Counted from the stretch's first letter, positions 20,101 through 31,319 are shown. The stretch: 64,000 nt of DNA from Hysterangium stoloniferum (GCA_015178975.1 WHVD01000036.1:248001-312000); one strand, 5' to 3'. Numbers and translations are program-made. Notes: generated by a model not told the origin, from the letters alone.

Positions 20101-20633
20101 AGACTTAAGGTATAAAATATTTTGATACAAATAAAAAAGAGCTTTGTATGTAGATAATATTCATTTTTCAGTATATAACACAATATAGAACTTTTAAGAT
20201 ATATAATATTTGACATTTCTTTGAGCCTCTGTCATCCACAGATAAAGTTGTTTCAGTATCATGGCAGTTCCTTCCTAATTAGGAAGGAACTGCTGCAACA
20301 TACAAGTTTTTCATGCAAACCTAGAACCCACACCATTTCGAAGTTATATTTTGTTATTTTGGACTCTGATAGGTTTATTTGAGAATTATTATTAATTAAG
20401 GAAGGACTAAAATTAAGCATATGCCAATTAAAGTAGTACACAAGGTATATTTCACCAGGAAACTGTATACTAAATGTAATATTTATCATGTTTTGATGCT
20501 CTAATATCAAATATAATTGTATTTTTGTAAATTTCCAGCACAAATTTGACAAAGTATCTACTTGTTTTGAAAAAAGACATGTCACAGCACTAGCGTGGCA
20601 GCACAAAACCCTGCACAGCACTTTCCTATAGCC
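17170..20633 (+). mobile_element. MULE copy N, 5'-truncated
   Basis: It contains a MULE coding relic (17192-19860) and a 3' arm ending CCTATAGCC at 20633, matching the 3' termini of copies L and R. The 3' arm has the conserved CCTTCCTAATTAGGAAGG hairpin (20261-20298) but not the telomeric tract. Almost all CpGs of the R terminus appear here as TpG or CpA. The 5' end is replaced by unrelated sequence near 17170, where ACTGGGATGGATGGCCCAAT homology begins. Confidence 0.85.
17192..19860 (+). pseudogene. MULE transposase relic: WRKY-GCM1-type finger, core, C-terminal region
   Basis: In order: CLGIIHCKNPDCDI, KCGCDCGWKL and GGTHLHQQP (17343-17640) give the cysteines and final His-x-His of a WRKY-GCM1-type zinc finger, the DNA-binding module of many MULEs. 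After frameshifts, IYAVHRFLSDAAHGYW and a SDR...VSFVYSQHLN block (about 18000-18150) resemble the MULE transposase core. At about 18630 the sequence jumps to the second half of a PHD finger (FICDECDMVQIQL). A basic region (RYYYPVQLIQ, then RWHVK) follows, then the conserved C-terminal part (DYLYTGKAVSELKAES, LFSGNLSSIQIAM, AHAMTLLILKQ). Many stops. Domain names rest on motif recognition. Confidence 0.7.
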
Positions 20634-21285
20634 TGGTGAGACAGGGCTCCACTTCAGTTAGCACACTGCCTCATTGTTAACTTGGGCAAATATTTCTCAT
20701 TGGTCTATTGACAGCAGTTTGTGTTTGAACTCTGTAGATATATATCTGTTTATTGTTATTGCTCTTAGCCCATGTCTACCAGACATGCTAAGAATGTTAG
20801 GCCACCCTCAGCAAGGGGTGATGGTTTTCCTCCTGTGATGCCCATGGTCTCTGAATCCTCCAGTGGCCAAGGTATATCACCCTCAGATATTACATAACCT
20901 TCTTTTCTGATCATGGTGGTGTCAGGATCAATTTATATTTATGTTGCAAGCTGTTGAGGACACTTGTGGTTCATTTGATTTATTTCATTTGATTTATTAT
21001 ACCTACACTGTGCTAGTAGTTTATGTAATGATCCATGGTCAATGGTGATGGACTTTGCTGGTGCCTCCACCCACAAAAAATCTGCACTCCTATTTTCAAC
21101 AGGTGGGGCAACATTTCATGTGTGTCATGTCATATTGAAAACTTTTCAATATTTCAGCTCCACATTGATCCTCATTCATACTCATACCCTATTTCCATCC
21201 CATTGCACTCACCTTTTTATTGTTGAATCTTTTAGTATAAACCATTGTCTACATGTTATATGGGGGGCAGGCAGACTCACCAAAA
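20634..21285. other. Mixed old repeat, no gene called
   Basis: It holds a family-D LTR fragment (about 20925-21010) with its shared upstream AGATATTACATAACCTTCTT block at 20885. The rest is unassigned. The approximate empty site for the small LTR at 16154 lies here at about 20917. Confidence 0.45.
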
Positions 21286-21800
21286 ATTCTTCTTCAGATG
21301 GAAGATGTAGTTGCATACCAACATTATACAAAAAAGACCCTAATGGTAATGTATTTGAAACATACAGCACTAACACAGCCAATGCAGATGCCTTCACAAA
21401 TATATTCTTCCCACTGAAGCCAGCTACACTTCCTCCTGTCCCAGATGATGATGACCTACTACCTGTACCCTCATCCTTTATGCTGCCTCATCTACATTAA
21501 ATTGTACACTGGATCTCAAAAGTATCTCCCTTAAAAGTACCTGGAAAAGATGGTATTCCCAATATTGTCATGAAACAATGTGCACCATGATTGCCCCACT
21601 GCTACTCCATTGCTTAGATGTGACATTACACCTCAAATACTTTCTTAAAACCTGCTGTCCTCTACCCACAAACTGCAGTTATCTCAGCTTTGATAAGTCA
21701 TCTTGGCCATTATCAATATTGACAATGGCATCAGCAAAGGTGAAACAGCATCCATGATACTATACCTTATCTACAACTATTGCCTGGTACTCATCCCACA
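21285..21800 (+). pseudogene. LINE (Tad-like) reverse transcriptase N-terminal fragment
   Basis: The plus strand reads NTANADAFTNIFFP, LPPVPDD, and after a stop VHWISKVSPLKVPGKDGIPN, which is the PxKAPGPDGIPN block at the start of non-LTR reverse transcriptases. Weak RT-like sequence continues to about 21750 with shifts. The YADD catalytic block is not seen. Old, CpG-depleted. Confidence 0.65.
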
Positions 21801-21809
21801 GGGACAAAA

Positions 21810-22545
21810 TGAAGATGGTGGTTTTAAGATCTAAGGTCAAAGGAAGGAGAGGAATAGATACTGGGGGAGGTGAAATGATAAGTCATATGAAACTGGGGGA
21901 TCTGGTTCTACAAAACAAGTGGAGCTTGGCTTGAACTTATGTGTTGCACCCTCACATGACCTGTTAGGGTGCTCTGGTATTTTGAGAAGAAGCAAGTAGT
22001 ATGAATTATGCTAAAGATCATACTTAGCTTCATCAATCAGATGGCTGAATTGCCAAGAGATGTAGAGGGAGAAGTTGTAGCTGGCCAATGATGTCTTCAA
22101 GAGGATTTGGAGAAGAGTACAAAGACTTAAAATAAGAGGAGGGTAGTCTAAGTTGATTTTCTAACTAAAGAATTGTAACATACAAGATGAGACTTTATAC
22201 AAAAGTATAATGGATGAGTAGGATCCCAATCAGAGAAGTGAGAAGTGATGACAGGTCAAAGGAAACATGGAAAGGAACAAGGATTGAACTAAAACTAAAT
22301 GTAATGAAATGCAAGTATTCTATAAGGTATGAGGTGGCAAATATCATTTACATGTAGAATGGGTGACAGGAAAACATTGGGACAGAGATGGGATGGAATG
22401 ACTAAAGGGGTAATCAACAATAAACCAAGTCTCAGGGTGCTATGGGCAGTGACACCATGGTCAGGGGTATTGATGTCAGGGTGCTGGAGGGGGTTTTAGG
22501 GTAAAAAAAAGTTGTTGCAGCCCAAAATATGAGGATCCTAACAGG
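21810..22545 (-). mobile_element. Degenerate LTR related to LTR-A, minus orientation
   Basis: The minus strand shows the GCAACACATAAGTTCAAGCC block and an upstream ...CCTAACAGG end near 21963-21975, and a further GGATCCTAACAGG near 22536. Two LTR remnants may be fused here. No internal sequence is recognisable. Confidence 0.4.
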
Positions 22546-22908
22546 TGGGGCATACAGTGGGTCAAAAAATCATTCCAATGTTTTATTGTGTTGGAAAGAT
22601 TGATTCACAATACAAATACCAGACATCAAACAATTCCTAAAAATTACCCAATATAGTATGGCATCTTAGCTTAAACCTGACACCTGGCTTATGTAATTTG
22701 AATCCAAATTAGTGGAACAAGAAATAAAACAAAATAATCACTCATTGGAATGATTTTTTAACCCTCTATTATTTTGACAGAAAAGTTACTATTTCAGTAA
22801 AAATATAAGTCTACTTGTGAGAATAATAAACATGTCATGTGACTTTTTTTTACATCTGTTTGGTGTGTTGACAGTTGGTTCAACCATTCCTTAGCCTTTA
22901 CCACCATC

Positions 22909-24141
22909 ATGAAAGCTATTTCTGCTACTCAGTGCTTTACTATTATCTCTCTTCTTCAAGAGGGGTATTCCTACACTCAAATCCAGACTAAAACTGGTTT
23001 AGGGAGGGCTACAATCAGTAGGATCAAGGCTGAAGTGCTTGCAGATAAAGAAAACAACCCAGCTGGCCATCCTTCCAAGCTTACTACTCATAATAAACCC
23101 TCAATTGTCTGTCAAATTAGCTCTGGAAAACTTGACAATGCTGTTCAAGCTACCCAATTCATTAATTCTGCCATCCCCACCTTTGTACTCCCCAAAACAG
23201 TCAGGAATGTACTCAAGAAAAATGGTTTTTATTCTGTGACAAAGAAGAAAGTACCCATGTTAAAGAAGACTCATTATCAGAAGTGACTTGAGTTTTCTCA
23301 GTACCATGAACACTGGACTGTAAAGGACTTCAAAAGGGTGTTGTGGACAGATGAGACTAAGATTAACCAAATTGGATCTGGTGGAAAGGTGTATGTTTGG
23401 AAAGAATGGGGGGAACCAATATCTAACCAAACAACAACACCAACTGTCAAGCATGGAGTAAATAATCTCATGGTATGGGGCTGTATGGGGTGGAATAGTG
23501 TGGGAAAGTTAGTGGAGGTTGTAAGGGAGTGAGACTCCCTACACTGTGATTTGGTAATAGATAGTTTTATTGTTGTCCACATCCCATTGTAGTCCACATC
23601 CCATTGTTGCTCACATCCCATTGTTCTCCACTAGTATATATTATGTCCATGTAGATTTCAATACAGTAGTGGTTTCTTCCCCATCACTCATTCTAGTGTC
23701 TGTCTGCACCTGTAGCAGATACTAGTCTTACAAGGTTCAGGGGTAAATGTATGCTAGTCAGTATGTGGAGATTTTGGAGGATGGAGCAGTAGAAAGCTTT
23801 GAAATGCTGGAAATGGAGGAGGGCAAATGTTACTTTCAACAGGACAATGATTCAAAGCATACATCTAGGACAGCCAGACAGTGGTTTGAAGACAATGTCA
23901 TTCAAGTACTCTCCTGGCCTGCCCATTCCCCTGATCTAAATCCCATTTAACACCTTTGGAAACACCTCAAGTGTCACCTGCAACAATACCCAAAACTACC
24001 TAAAGGAGTACATGAATTATGGGACTGAGTTGTGAAGGAATGGAATGCAATTCAACCATAAGTGTGTCAGAATCTCACAGAAAGCATGCCTAGGAGGATA
24101 CAAGCAGTCATTAAAGCAAAAGGTGGTCATACCAAGTATTA
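22909..24141 (+). pseudogene. Tc1-like transposase, split by a solo LTR and a few stops
   Basis: From ATG at 22909 the N-terminal part reads a helix-turn-helix (LLQEGYSYTQIQTKTGLGRA) and a second DNA-binding helix pair. After a TGA at about 23284 follow VLWTDETKIN (first catalytic Asp) and VWKEWGEP. After the LTR insertion come YFQQDNDSKHTSR (second Asp) and WPAHSPDLNPI, then a stop where the third acidic residue would sit, then HLWKHLK. Order and spacing match DDE/D Tc1 transposases (about 340 residues). Excluding the LTR, three or four stop codons inactivate it. It would bind the terminal modules and insert at TA. Confidence 0.85.
23520..23732 (+). mobile_element. Solo LTR S1 (213 bp) inside the Tc1 transposase gene
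   Basis: Begins TGTAAGGGAGTGAGACTCCC and ends CTAGTCTTACA; AGGT is repeated at 23516-23519 and 23733-23736. Excising the unit and one AGGT restores the Tc1 frame (VEV then QG), which confirms both boundaries. Inside are four CCACATCCCATTGTT-type units. Same family as 3031-3259, also with a 4-bp duplication. Confidence 0.9.
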
Positions 24142-24520
24142 ATTAGTTGGAAAATAGAGGGTCAAAAAATCGATCCAATGAGTGATTACTTTGTTTCATT
24201 TATTATTCCACCAATTTGGATTCAAATTACATGAGCCAAGTGTCAAGTTCAAGCTAAGATATCATACTATGTATATTGGGTAATTGTTTAGGAATTGTCT
24301 GATGTCTGGTGTTTGTATTGTGAATCAATCTTTCCAAAACAACAACCATTAAAATGATTTGGGGGATTTGAAATTTTGATTAGCAAAACTATGAAGAATG
24401 TAATGCAATACTCAATACCATGCTTGACAAGCAAGAATCATAATCACTTACACACAACTCTAGGGCCAAACGATGATGTTCCAATTGTTAGATTGTGTAA
24501 TGCTAGCATTTGCTTCCCAG

Positions 24521-24592
24521 GGTCAGGTGGTGTAATTGGTAACATCCCTGTTATATAATCAGAAGCCCTGGGTTCAATTCCCAGTCTGGCCA
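24521..24592 (+). tRNA. tRNA-like sequence, Ile(UAU)-like, probable pseudogene or SINE head
   Basis: A 72-nt cloverleaf can be drawn. The acceptor GGTCAGG pairs with TCTGGCC plus discriminator A; the D stem GTGT/ACAT has a GG-containing loop; the T stem CTGGG/CCCAG has loop TTCAATT. Both Pol III promoter boxes fit (A: TGGTGTAATTGG; B: GGTTCAATTCC). The anticodon stem has two mismatches and position 33 is A rather than U. The anticodon would read UAU. These defects favour a tRNA-derived repeat over a working tRNA. Confidence 0.55.
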
Positions 24593-24599
24593 TTCATTT

Positions 24600-25058
24600 T
24601 CTACACTTTTAACACCAATATCTATGCCTCTCATTTCACAACTCATGATTTTCTCAGGATGGGCCCCAACCAGACCACCTCACAAGACCCTCTTTTGGTC
24701 TACCTGGCAAACCCATCCATCACCTATACATCTCAATGATACAACCAAAAATGAATTATGCACTGCCAGTATATGTAGTACATAGTCAGGAAAGGCAAAT
24801 CCCACAATATAGGGTCAGTCAGCCACCCCAGAAGCATAGATGAAGTACAAATACTTGAATGCAAACTGATAACTGGAGCTTTTACATTTACTGTAACTGA
24901 CACTCTGGAGGTGCATGCCTTCATCCCACCAATCCAACTACACCTCAAAGACACCTATCATCATGAAGCCCTGTGCTTAGCCACCCTCCCCAACCTCATC
25001 CCTTGACAACCATTGTCAAATCTGCTGGATGATACATACCAAAGCAACACTGCTCAAC
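24600..25058. other. Unassigned sequence downstream of the tRNA-like element
   Basis: No gene or known repeat recognised. If the tRNA-like head belongs to a SINE, its body would be the first few hundred bases here. No terminal A-rich or T-rich tail is obvious. Confidence 0.3.
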
Positions 25059-25784
25059 TTTACATAGGAGGATATCTGAAAACTATTAAGTATACCAAAT
25101 TCTAATATACTCTAAAGGTCATTTAAACATCTGGGATGTGATTCAAACATAATTTGGTTTTTAAAACTTTCAAAAAGTTTTAAACTCTCTCTTACATTAT
25201 AAACTAAAGAATCTTTCCAGACACAAGTAGACAATAAAAAAAATTAGTAGTTTGAAACACTAATACTTTTAAAAAATAGATACCTTTAGATAGTCCATTC
25301 CATGCATATGTATATCATTAGCACCTCTAAATAAATATGTATTACTTCAGAATGGATCTGTCAATCTGAACAGATTTCTAATTGATTCAACATACCCAGA
25401 ATATATAGGGGGGTTTTACTTAATAAAGAAAAAGAATTTCCAATAATATTTTACATATTTTACATGGAAATAACTACATTACAACTTTTAAAAAACAAAG
25501 TACTAATAAAAGTATTAGTAGGTGTTATGTATTTTATTAGTTTTCTACCTTTTAAGTCCCCCAAAAGCCGAAATAGCCAAAATGGCTTGTGAAATGTACT
25601 TATATTGCGATGATAAAATTTGTATAAATATCTTTTAAATTTCGTTGAATTTCTACAATTTATTTTACATTTTTATCTTAAATATTGAAGAGGTTATGAA
25701 TTTATTCTTTTTTAACTAAATACTATCAAACCGGCCACCAGGCGCTAATTACACAACGCGCGAGAAAATCATGTGACAGTCGTC

Positions 25785-25935
25785 ACAAAAAGGCGCGACG
25801 GTCACAAAGCGCGACGGTCACAAAGCGCGACGGTCACAAGGTGCGACGGTCACAAGGCGCGACAGTCACAAGGCGCGACGGTCACAAGGCGCGACGGTCA
25901 CATAATGTGACAGTCACACGGCGCGATGATTACAA
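25785..25935. repeat. CpG-rich 16-bp tandem array GCGCGACGGTCACAAG
   Basis: About eight units of GCGCGACGGTCACAA(A/G) with near-perfect conservation, in a CpG-poor neighbourhood. Each has a GCGCGAC and a GGTCAC box. A TATATAAGG motif lies about 175 bp downstream (26101-26109), so the array could be an upstream activating region of an LTR-like promoter. Confidence 0.8.
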
Positions 25936-26094
25936 AGGCGCGGATGACATACACGAAAGGCGCGGGAATAGATGACATCATCATGTATGCTACTGTAGAA
26001 AAAACCGGAAATTCCTGGAGCATTCCAGAAGCTTCCCCAGGAATAGCTAAATTAGGATAGTAATGATGTAATATGTCTCAAAAATGTCTCACAT

Positions 26095-26130
26095 TTTATT
26101 GTATATAAGGAGGTCTGCTCCAGCCGTGAA
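26095..26130 (+). promoter_or_regulatory. TATA-like promoter region downstream of the CpG array
   Basis: TTGTATATAAGGAGG sits at 26098-26112, followed by a roughly 350-bp region with repeated TTGCCACCTCGGTTAGAG-type motifs and an AATAAATTG signal near 26445. The order resembles the U3-R-U5 part of an LTR, but no TG...CA boundaries could be fixed. Confidence 0.35.
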
Positions 26131-27214
26131 AATATAACTTTTTATCCACCCACATCTGTGTGTTACTGCAGCAAGCAGGCTATTCCACCCCTATCAGGGC
26201 TGTTGGACTTTTAATTCCACCTCTATTTGAGTTGATGGAAACCTTTGCCACCTCGGTTAGAGTTGTTGGCCCAAGTAGTTCACCTTGTCACCTCAATCTG
26301 AGTTGTTGACTTATTTGTTCCCCCTTGCCACCTCTTAATTGAGTAGCTGGCTTTATTACTTTTTCTGACTTCTATTTAAGTTGTTGGAATCTGTTGCCAC
26401 CTCGGTTAGAGTCGTTGGCTATCAACCAAGTAATCAATAAATTGTTTGTTTTATTGTTTGAAATTAGAATATAATTCTAATTTCTCCTGGTCTGGCTTAT
26501 AATAAAGTACTGAGAATATTCTTTCAGAATCATAAAGACTACATTAAGATCCTGATAAGTTAGTATCACAGTAGATCCAGTAGATTAATTTAAATAAAGC
26601 ATATATTGCCAAATATTGTTTTATTCTATAGTTGATCTTTTGATCTGTTTATTAATATTTTTACTGTTTGATAAATAGTATAAAATATATATAAACTAGT
26701 TAGAATCGAAGTTGAATCTAGTTTTGGAATCAGTAAATTGTTATTCATATTTTAGTGGTTGTTTTCACAGAAAAAGAACAAGCTTACATAAGCAGCTCTC
26801 AAAAACCTTCTTTGCGAAGTAGGGTGCATATATTCAAGTAAACTCTTGACTTCAGGGGTTCTAAGTCTATTAAGGCTGCCACTGATTAATATCAAATACT
26901 TAAATTATTTTACCTTGTTGTGAATTGAGTATTTGCACACTTTGATAGAGCATTGGACTCCTTTTTCCAGAAAATAGTATTAAAATAAGTCTAATACATT
27001 ACAGTAGGCATCTGTAAAAGGAAGGAAATTATATACAATGGAATTTATTAAATAACTATGGGTTGTATAAGATGTAATATGGAGAACTATTTCTGATGGT
27101 TGTTTTTTGATGATATAATTGTTTCAGAATAGATATCACTATTTAAAGATGGAGTTTTGTAAAAATAAGACTTTTATTAGTAAATATTTGAGATTATAGT
27201 AATTATAAACACCC

Positions 27215-27868
27215 TCCATAGGCTAATTGGAAAATTCTGGTAAGGGAATCAGTATAAATTCTATCTTCACAGGGACACTTGATACTTTTCCTTAACCTTT
27301 CCTATATTTTATTTGATATATTTCAATTAAGATATCCTTCAAATATCTTATTTAATAGTTAGTTTGAAGTGTCATGGATACTTGTGGGTGCACTAGATGC
27401 CAGAACAGGTGGAGAAATTGTTACCCTACAACCCTGATATGCAAGACTACCCCAGAGTCCCCAGCAAGTTGAGGTTTGTGTATCACCTCAGCTGTTGTGG
27501 ACAGCATTCACCTATTAACACACTTTATAATGTTTGTTGACCTCACACTGTAAGGGTTGATGGGAATGCTCTACACTGAACCTGTTGCAGACTCTTTGAC
27601 TCTTTGACTTGTTACCTGAGATCTTCACTGTTAAACCTCAATATCACCTATTCTCTTTAAGTTGTAACTACTGTAAATAAGCCCTTCTCTAGGCTCAGGG
27701 AATCATACCAATAAGGTCAACCCCCTGACTTACATCACCATCCTCATTGATCAACTACCATTACTCTTGACTATGTTTTCTTGTCTTCAACTTCACAAAG
27801 ATATCAGGGTGCTGACTCCCCCCCATTTCAAGAAATTGTGTGGGATATCAATTTACTATGTAGTATGT
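27215..27868. other. Upstream part of a copia-type LTR region, boundaries unclear
   Basis: No coding sequence. The last part runs into the LTR end at 27928 and probably contains its upstream portion. A TTGTAACTACTGTAAATAAGCCC block near 27662 is LTR-like. Confidence 0.35.
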
Positions 27869-27928
27869 TACAGTAGCTTAGTAATGTACAAACCTTGTCT
27901 GACTTTGTTATACTGACCACATCTAACA
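27869..27928 (+). mobile_element. 3' part of a copia 5' LTR
   Basis: ACAGTAGCTTAGTAATGTACAAACC to CACATCTAACA is repeated almost exactly at 29148-29205, downstream of a copia gag, and ends with the canonical CA. The gag start follows 60 bp later, as expected for a 5' LTR. Confidence 0.7.
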
Positions 27929-27988
27929 GATTATGGACCCCCACCCCATTGCTTTAACAAGTCACATTAATACCATCTTATTGTCTTT

Positions 27989-28705
27989 ATGACCAACATC
28001 AACACCTTACTTGCAAGTGTCCCAAAACTCTCAGGTGATAACTACCATGAATGGAAGTTTTCACTGTCAATGGTTCTGTGGCATTCTGGATCTTGGAGTG
28101 TTGTGAGTGGTGGAATAAAGCCACCTTCTTATGAGGACAGCAAGGAGTATTTGGAATGGGAAAAGTGATGGTTACATGGCAATTGGGCTCGCAATTGCAT
28201 CAAGTCAGCAAACATATATTTGGTATTGCACCACTGGACCTGTGGCATGGCAAGCACTCGTGAAAATCTATCAGGCAAATAATCATGCTGACCAGATTTC
28301 ATTGAAATGACAGCTGCATACATACCAGCATGATGTCAAGAAGCTGGTGATGGAATATGTACATGGGATATTGACACTCACTTCATGGGTTCCAGTGATT
28401 GGAATTGAGCTACCTGAGGAGGATATGCCAGATGTCCTCATTTATTGTTTAGCTCTGGCATTTAGTGTGGTTGCTACTGCCCTTATGCAGCAAGTAGGAT
28501 CACTTACCATTGATGATATTTCTGTGGTGCTGGTTGAAAAAGAGAGCTTTTTGAAGGGCTGGAAGGATGTTGATGATCAGTTTGCCCTGAAAGTAAAACA
28601 AACTCACAAAGTGCAAAGCAGCCAATAAATTGCTACAGATACAGTGGTGAAGGTCACATTGCATGTTTTTGTACTGCACCAAAGCCACTGAAACTGGATC
28701 ACCTA
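27989..28705 (+). pseudogene. Ty1/copia gag relic
   Basis: From ATG at 27989 it reads MTNINTLLASVPKLSGDNYH, then EWKFSLSM and WSVVSGG, the start of copia UBN2-type Gag. Stops and shifts follow, an intact stretch at 28347-28628, and near 28625-28670 CYRYSGEGHIAC, a degenerate zinc knuckle. Only a few hundred unassigned bases separate it from the LTR at 29052. Protease, integrase, RT and RNase H are deleted, making this a non-autonomous deletion derivative. Confidence 0.75.
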
Positions 28706-29051
28706 CCAAAAACCCAGAGGCTCTCACTGCTAGTACAGTGGAGAGTAATTTTATATTGCAGATTTGATATTGTTATGTGGACTAGGAGTTGCAAACAGCA
28801 CTCCATGGTCTAGAATTTTCAGTCTGGGAGGTTGGGGGAATGCATTCTAGGAGCAAGGGACTCTCTGAGGTTCAATTCAACACCAAAAGTACCAGACAGA
28901 TACTGCATCTAGTGGGCATAGCAGATGTGTTTCAATTTTCAGATGGATTTTGCATCAAGTGGGTGCAATTTTCTTTCATGTTAAAAGAGTTTATTTTTCA
29001 TTTGGTGCATATGGATTTATTACAAGCTCTCAATGGCATGAAAAGTGGGTG

Positions 29052-29205
29052 TGTTAGAATTTATATTGTGTTGAAAGCTGTTGAGAATGTTCACAGTCTT
29101 GCTATGCTCTTTTTTCATATATGCACACTCGGCTATGTAGTACTTTACAGTAGCTTAGTAATGTACAAACCTTGTCCAACTTTGTTGTACTGACCACATC
29201 TAACA
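29052..29205 (+). mobile_element. Copia 3' LTR (154 bp)
   Basis: Begins TGTTAGAATTTATATTGTG and ends ACCACATCTAACA. Its 3' 58 bp match 27869-27928 and its 5' part resembles the family-D LTR fragments at 16338 and 20925. With the gag at 27989 it defines one internally deleted element. Confidence 0.75.
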
Positions 29206-30320
29206 TGATGGCCTGAGGATTAATGGATGCAAACAAAAATTGGACATTGAGGATTTGCCCAACTATCCTGACCTCCCAGCCAGATAACTCTGAGTGAGGA
29301 GTGTTATTACTACTAGATCCAAATGGAAATTAGGCATTGAGTATTTGTTTCACTATCCTGAGCTGCCAGCCAAGTGAGCAAGACATAACTGTGTAATCTA
29401 GGGACCAAGTATGGAATTGTGATCTCACAAAGGAATATGTTATTGTTGGAGGTGTGCCTTGTGATGATACAACAGCCTCTGCATTGATATTTAGACTTTG
29501 ACAAATTAAGCAATATGAAACATATGATCACCAATGTCTGGACTAAGCTGATGCAGAGGCAACTTGTCGTAATTGACCAGAAAGTGACTAGGAGCAACTT
29601 AGCAGGCTAAGGCAGATTTGTGGGAATAAAGGAAGATTGATTTCAACACTATTTCCTGAAATTATTATGTCCTTAAAAACATTAACTCTCTAAATTGATC
29701 AGAACATGTACACACAACAATGCAAACTGAGATGACAGTGCAATCTGTAATAATGAGTTTGTTTGTAGATTGGCAATATGATCCCTCCTCACCAATACTG
29801 TAATTAGAGTGGAGTTGGCTGGAATAGTTGGCACCACTGTTTGCCTATATTCCAAGTTCAGTGAGACTACATAATGTGTCTGCCACCAGCATGCATACCC
29901 TGCAAACCATATTAAAAACCTGAGGTATTCTCAAACTGATTGTGCATTTGTATGAAAATGGCATGACACACCTTTTGTTGGAATACATATGATATATTAG
30001 AATAATAATCTTGCATTCAACTTTAACAATAAATTTGTAATTCAATAGCAACTCTATAATAACTAATGTATAGTTGCTTAGTAATAATGTTCTTTGCTTG
30101 CATCCACTGTGTCCTGACATACATCCTCACCTTATCTTAACACCTTTGATGATCCCCAAATCAGGGGTATCAAGCTTGCAGAGCATCTAGAGGAAGGTGT
30201 CATAAATACATTAAACAAAATATAGTCCACTCACAGTATTTTAGGTCAACCACATACTGTGTGATCTGGCAGTCTTCTGATGTACTTTAGCTCCACTTCA
30301 GATGAGGCCAAGGAGGGTGA
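29206..30320. other. Old repeat with a short duplication, no gene called
   Basis: ATTGGACATTGAGGATTTGCC to CCAGCCAG (29236-29282) is repeated in diverged form at 29329-29373. The rest gives only short frames broken on both strands. Confidence 0.4.
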
Positions 30321-30329
30321 GATTGGTGT

Positions 30330-30850
30330 TTTTAACATGGAATTATTTGAGCAGCTCATTGCTGTTTGGCCATCCACCCACCATAGATACCAGGTATTTA
30401 GCTAGATGCTCCTTCAATGAGTCGAACAACAGTGAGGAGCATTGGCTGGTATTGGTCTTTGCCAAACTACTCAATATAAATATAGTGAGTGGTGCCATCA
30501 GCATGGAGAATCATAGCAATAAAGTACTCATACTCCGACTTCCTATACATTTGCTTCACCCAACATAACTCCAGTGCCTTCATATTGGTGACAATGGGAC
30601 TGCACTCTACTGTACTGCAAAATCACAGATTTGCTTACACCATGACATACATAGGTGGGCTTTGGGTTCAACCATGTGAAGAAGCCATAGAAAGTCAAGA
30701 ATAAAAAACTTGTTAAAGGATGTTGGTGAGAATGGCAAAATTTGCTGGACTTTTGACAGCCTTGTTATCATGAACTGCAAACTACCTGTAGTTATGAGAT
30801 CAATCAATACAGCCATGATGATAACTAATTGCCTTCCCAATGACAATCCA
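30330..30850 (-). pseudogene. Unidentified degenerate reading frame
   Basis: The minus strand shows protein-like stretches after one another: LIDLITTGSLQFMITRLSK, WVKQMYRKSEYEYFIAMILH, and ADGTTHYIYIE, with stops between. Length and conservation of phase suggest a former gene of at least 170 codons. I cannot place the family; a transposon-borne gene is likely from the context. Confidence 0.25.
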
Positions 30851-31315
30851 ATGTGCAGTTGGCAGATTCATTTTCAGTGAAGGCAGAGTCCCTAAGGTAG
30901 TTCAATTAGAATTGAATTTCATTGTGGAGAGGGTCATGTCACCACACCATGAGAGTCATTATCATGACAATGTTACACAAGGTGACACAAACAAAGTTTA
31001 AGGAAAATTATTATGAATTGAGACATACTCAGACTCACTGGGCATGACACAAAAAAGCTAATTCAGGTGAACAATAGTGAGCACCACTTGCAACATGAAC
31101 ATCTCATTGTCTATCAATTTCTTTTGTTCCAAAAAGCACATATAAGTGTATGATACCATACTAAATACCCCAGTTAATTCCCATGTCCTTCATCCATTGA
31201 GATATCTTTGTTATAGATCTAACAGGTCATGAATCCCGTCCCATGTGACTAACACTAGCCCAAATTGACCCTGACTGATCAATTAAGTACTAAACTACCC
31301 TGACCCTGACTCGGT
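30850..31315. other. Unassigned old repeat
   Basis: No coding potential or repeat boundary recognised on either strand. A TTAGATCTAACAGGTCATG block near 31217-31234 resembles an LTR end followed by a primer-binding region, just before the copia gag relic. Confidence 0.3.
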
Positions 31316-31319
31316 TGAT

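Larger units (their letters stand above)
22556..24372 (+). mobile_element. Tc1/mariner element with about 215-bp terminal modules
   Basis: The left end is TA followed by CAGTGGGTCAAAAAATC (22555-22573). A terminal module of about 215 bp (to about 22770) is repeated inverted at about 24150-24372, with the outermost right bases diverged. The inner edge of each module (CATTGGAATGATTTTTTAACC) is itself an inverted copy of the outer edge. A transposase gene lies between. It is interrupted by an S1 solo LTR. CpG-poor and probably inactive. Confidence 0.85.
25060..27212 (+). repeat. Unclassified repeat P, long copy
   Basis: Its ends (TAGGAGGATATCTGAAAAC at the left, TTATAGTAATTA at the right) and both flanking 400-500 bp match, inverted, the short copy at 34887-35556. 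The long copy carries about 1.5 kb of extra sequence (about 25540-27010) with a CpG-rich array and a promoter-like region. No terminal inverted repeats or protein recognised. Confidence 0.75.

Noticed and set aside
24521..24592. A working tRNA-Ile gene
   Set aside because: Two mismatches in the anticodon stem and no U33 make function unlikely, though the fold and promoter boxes are clear.
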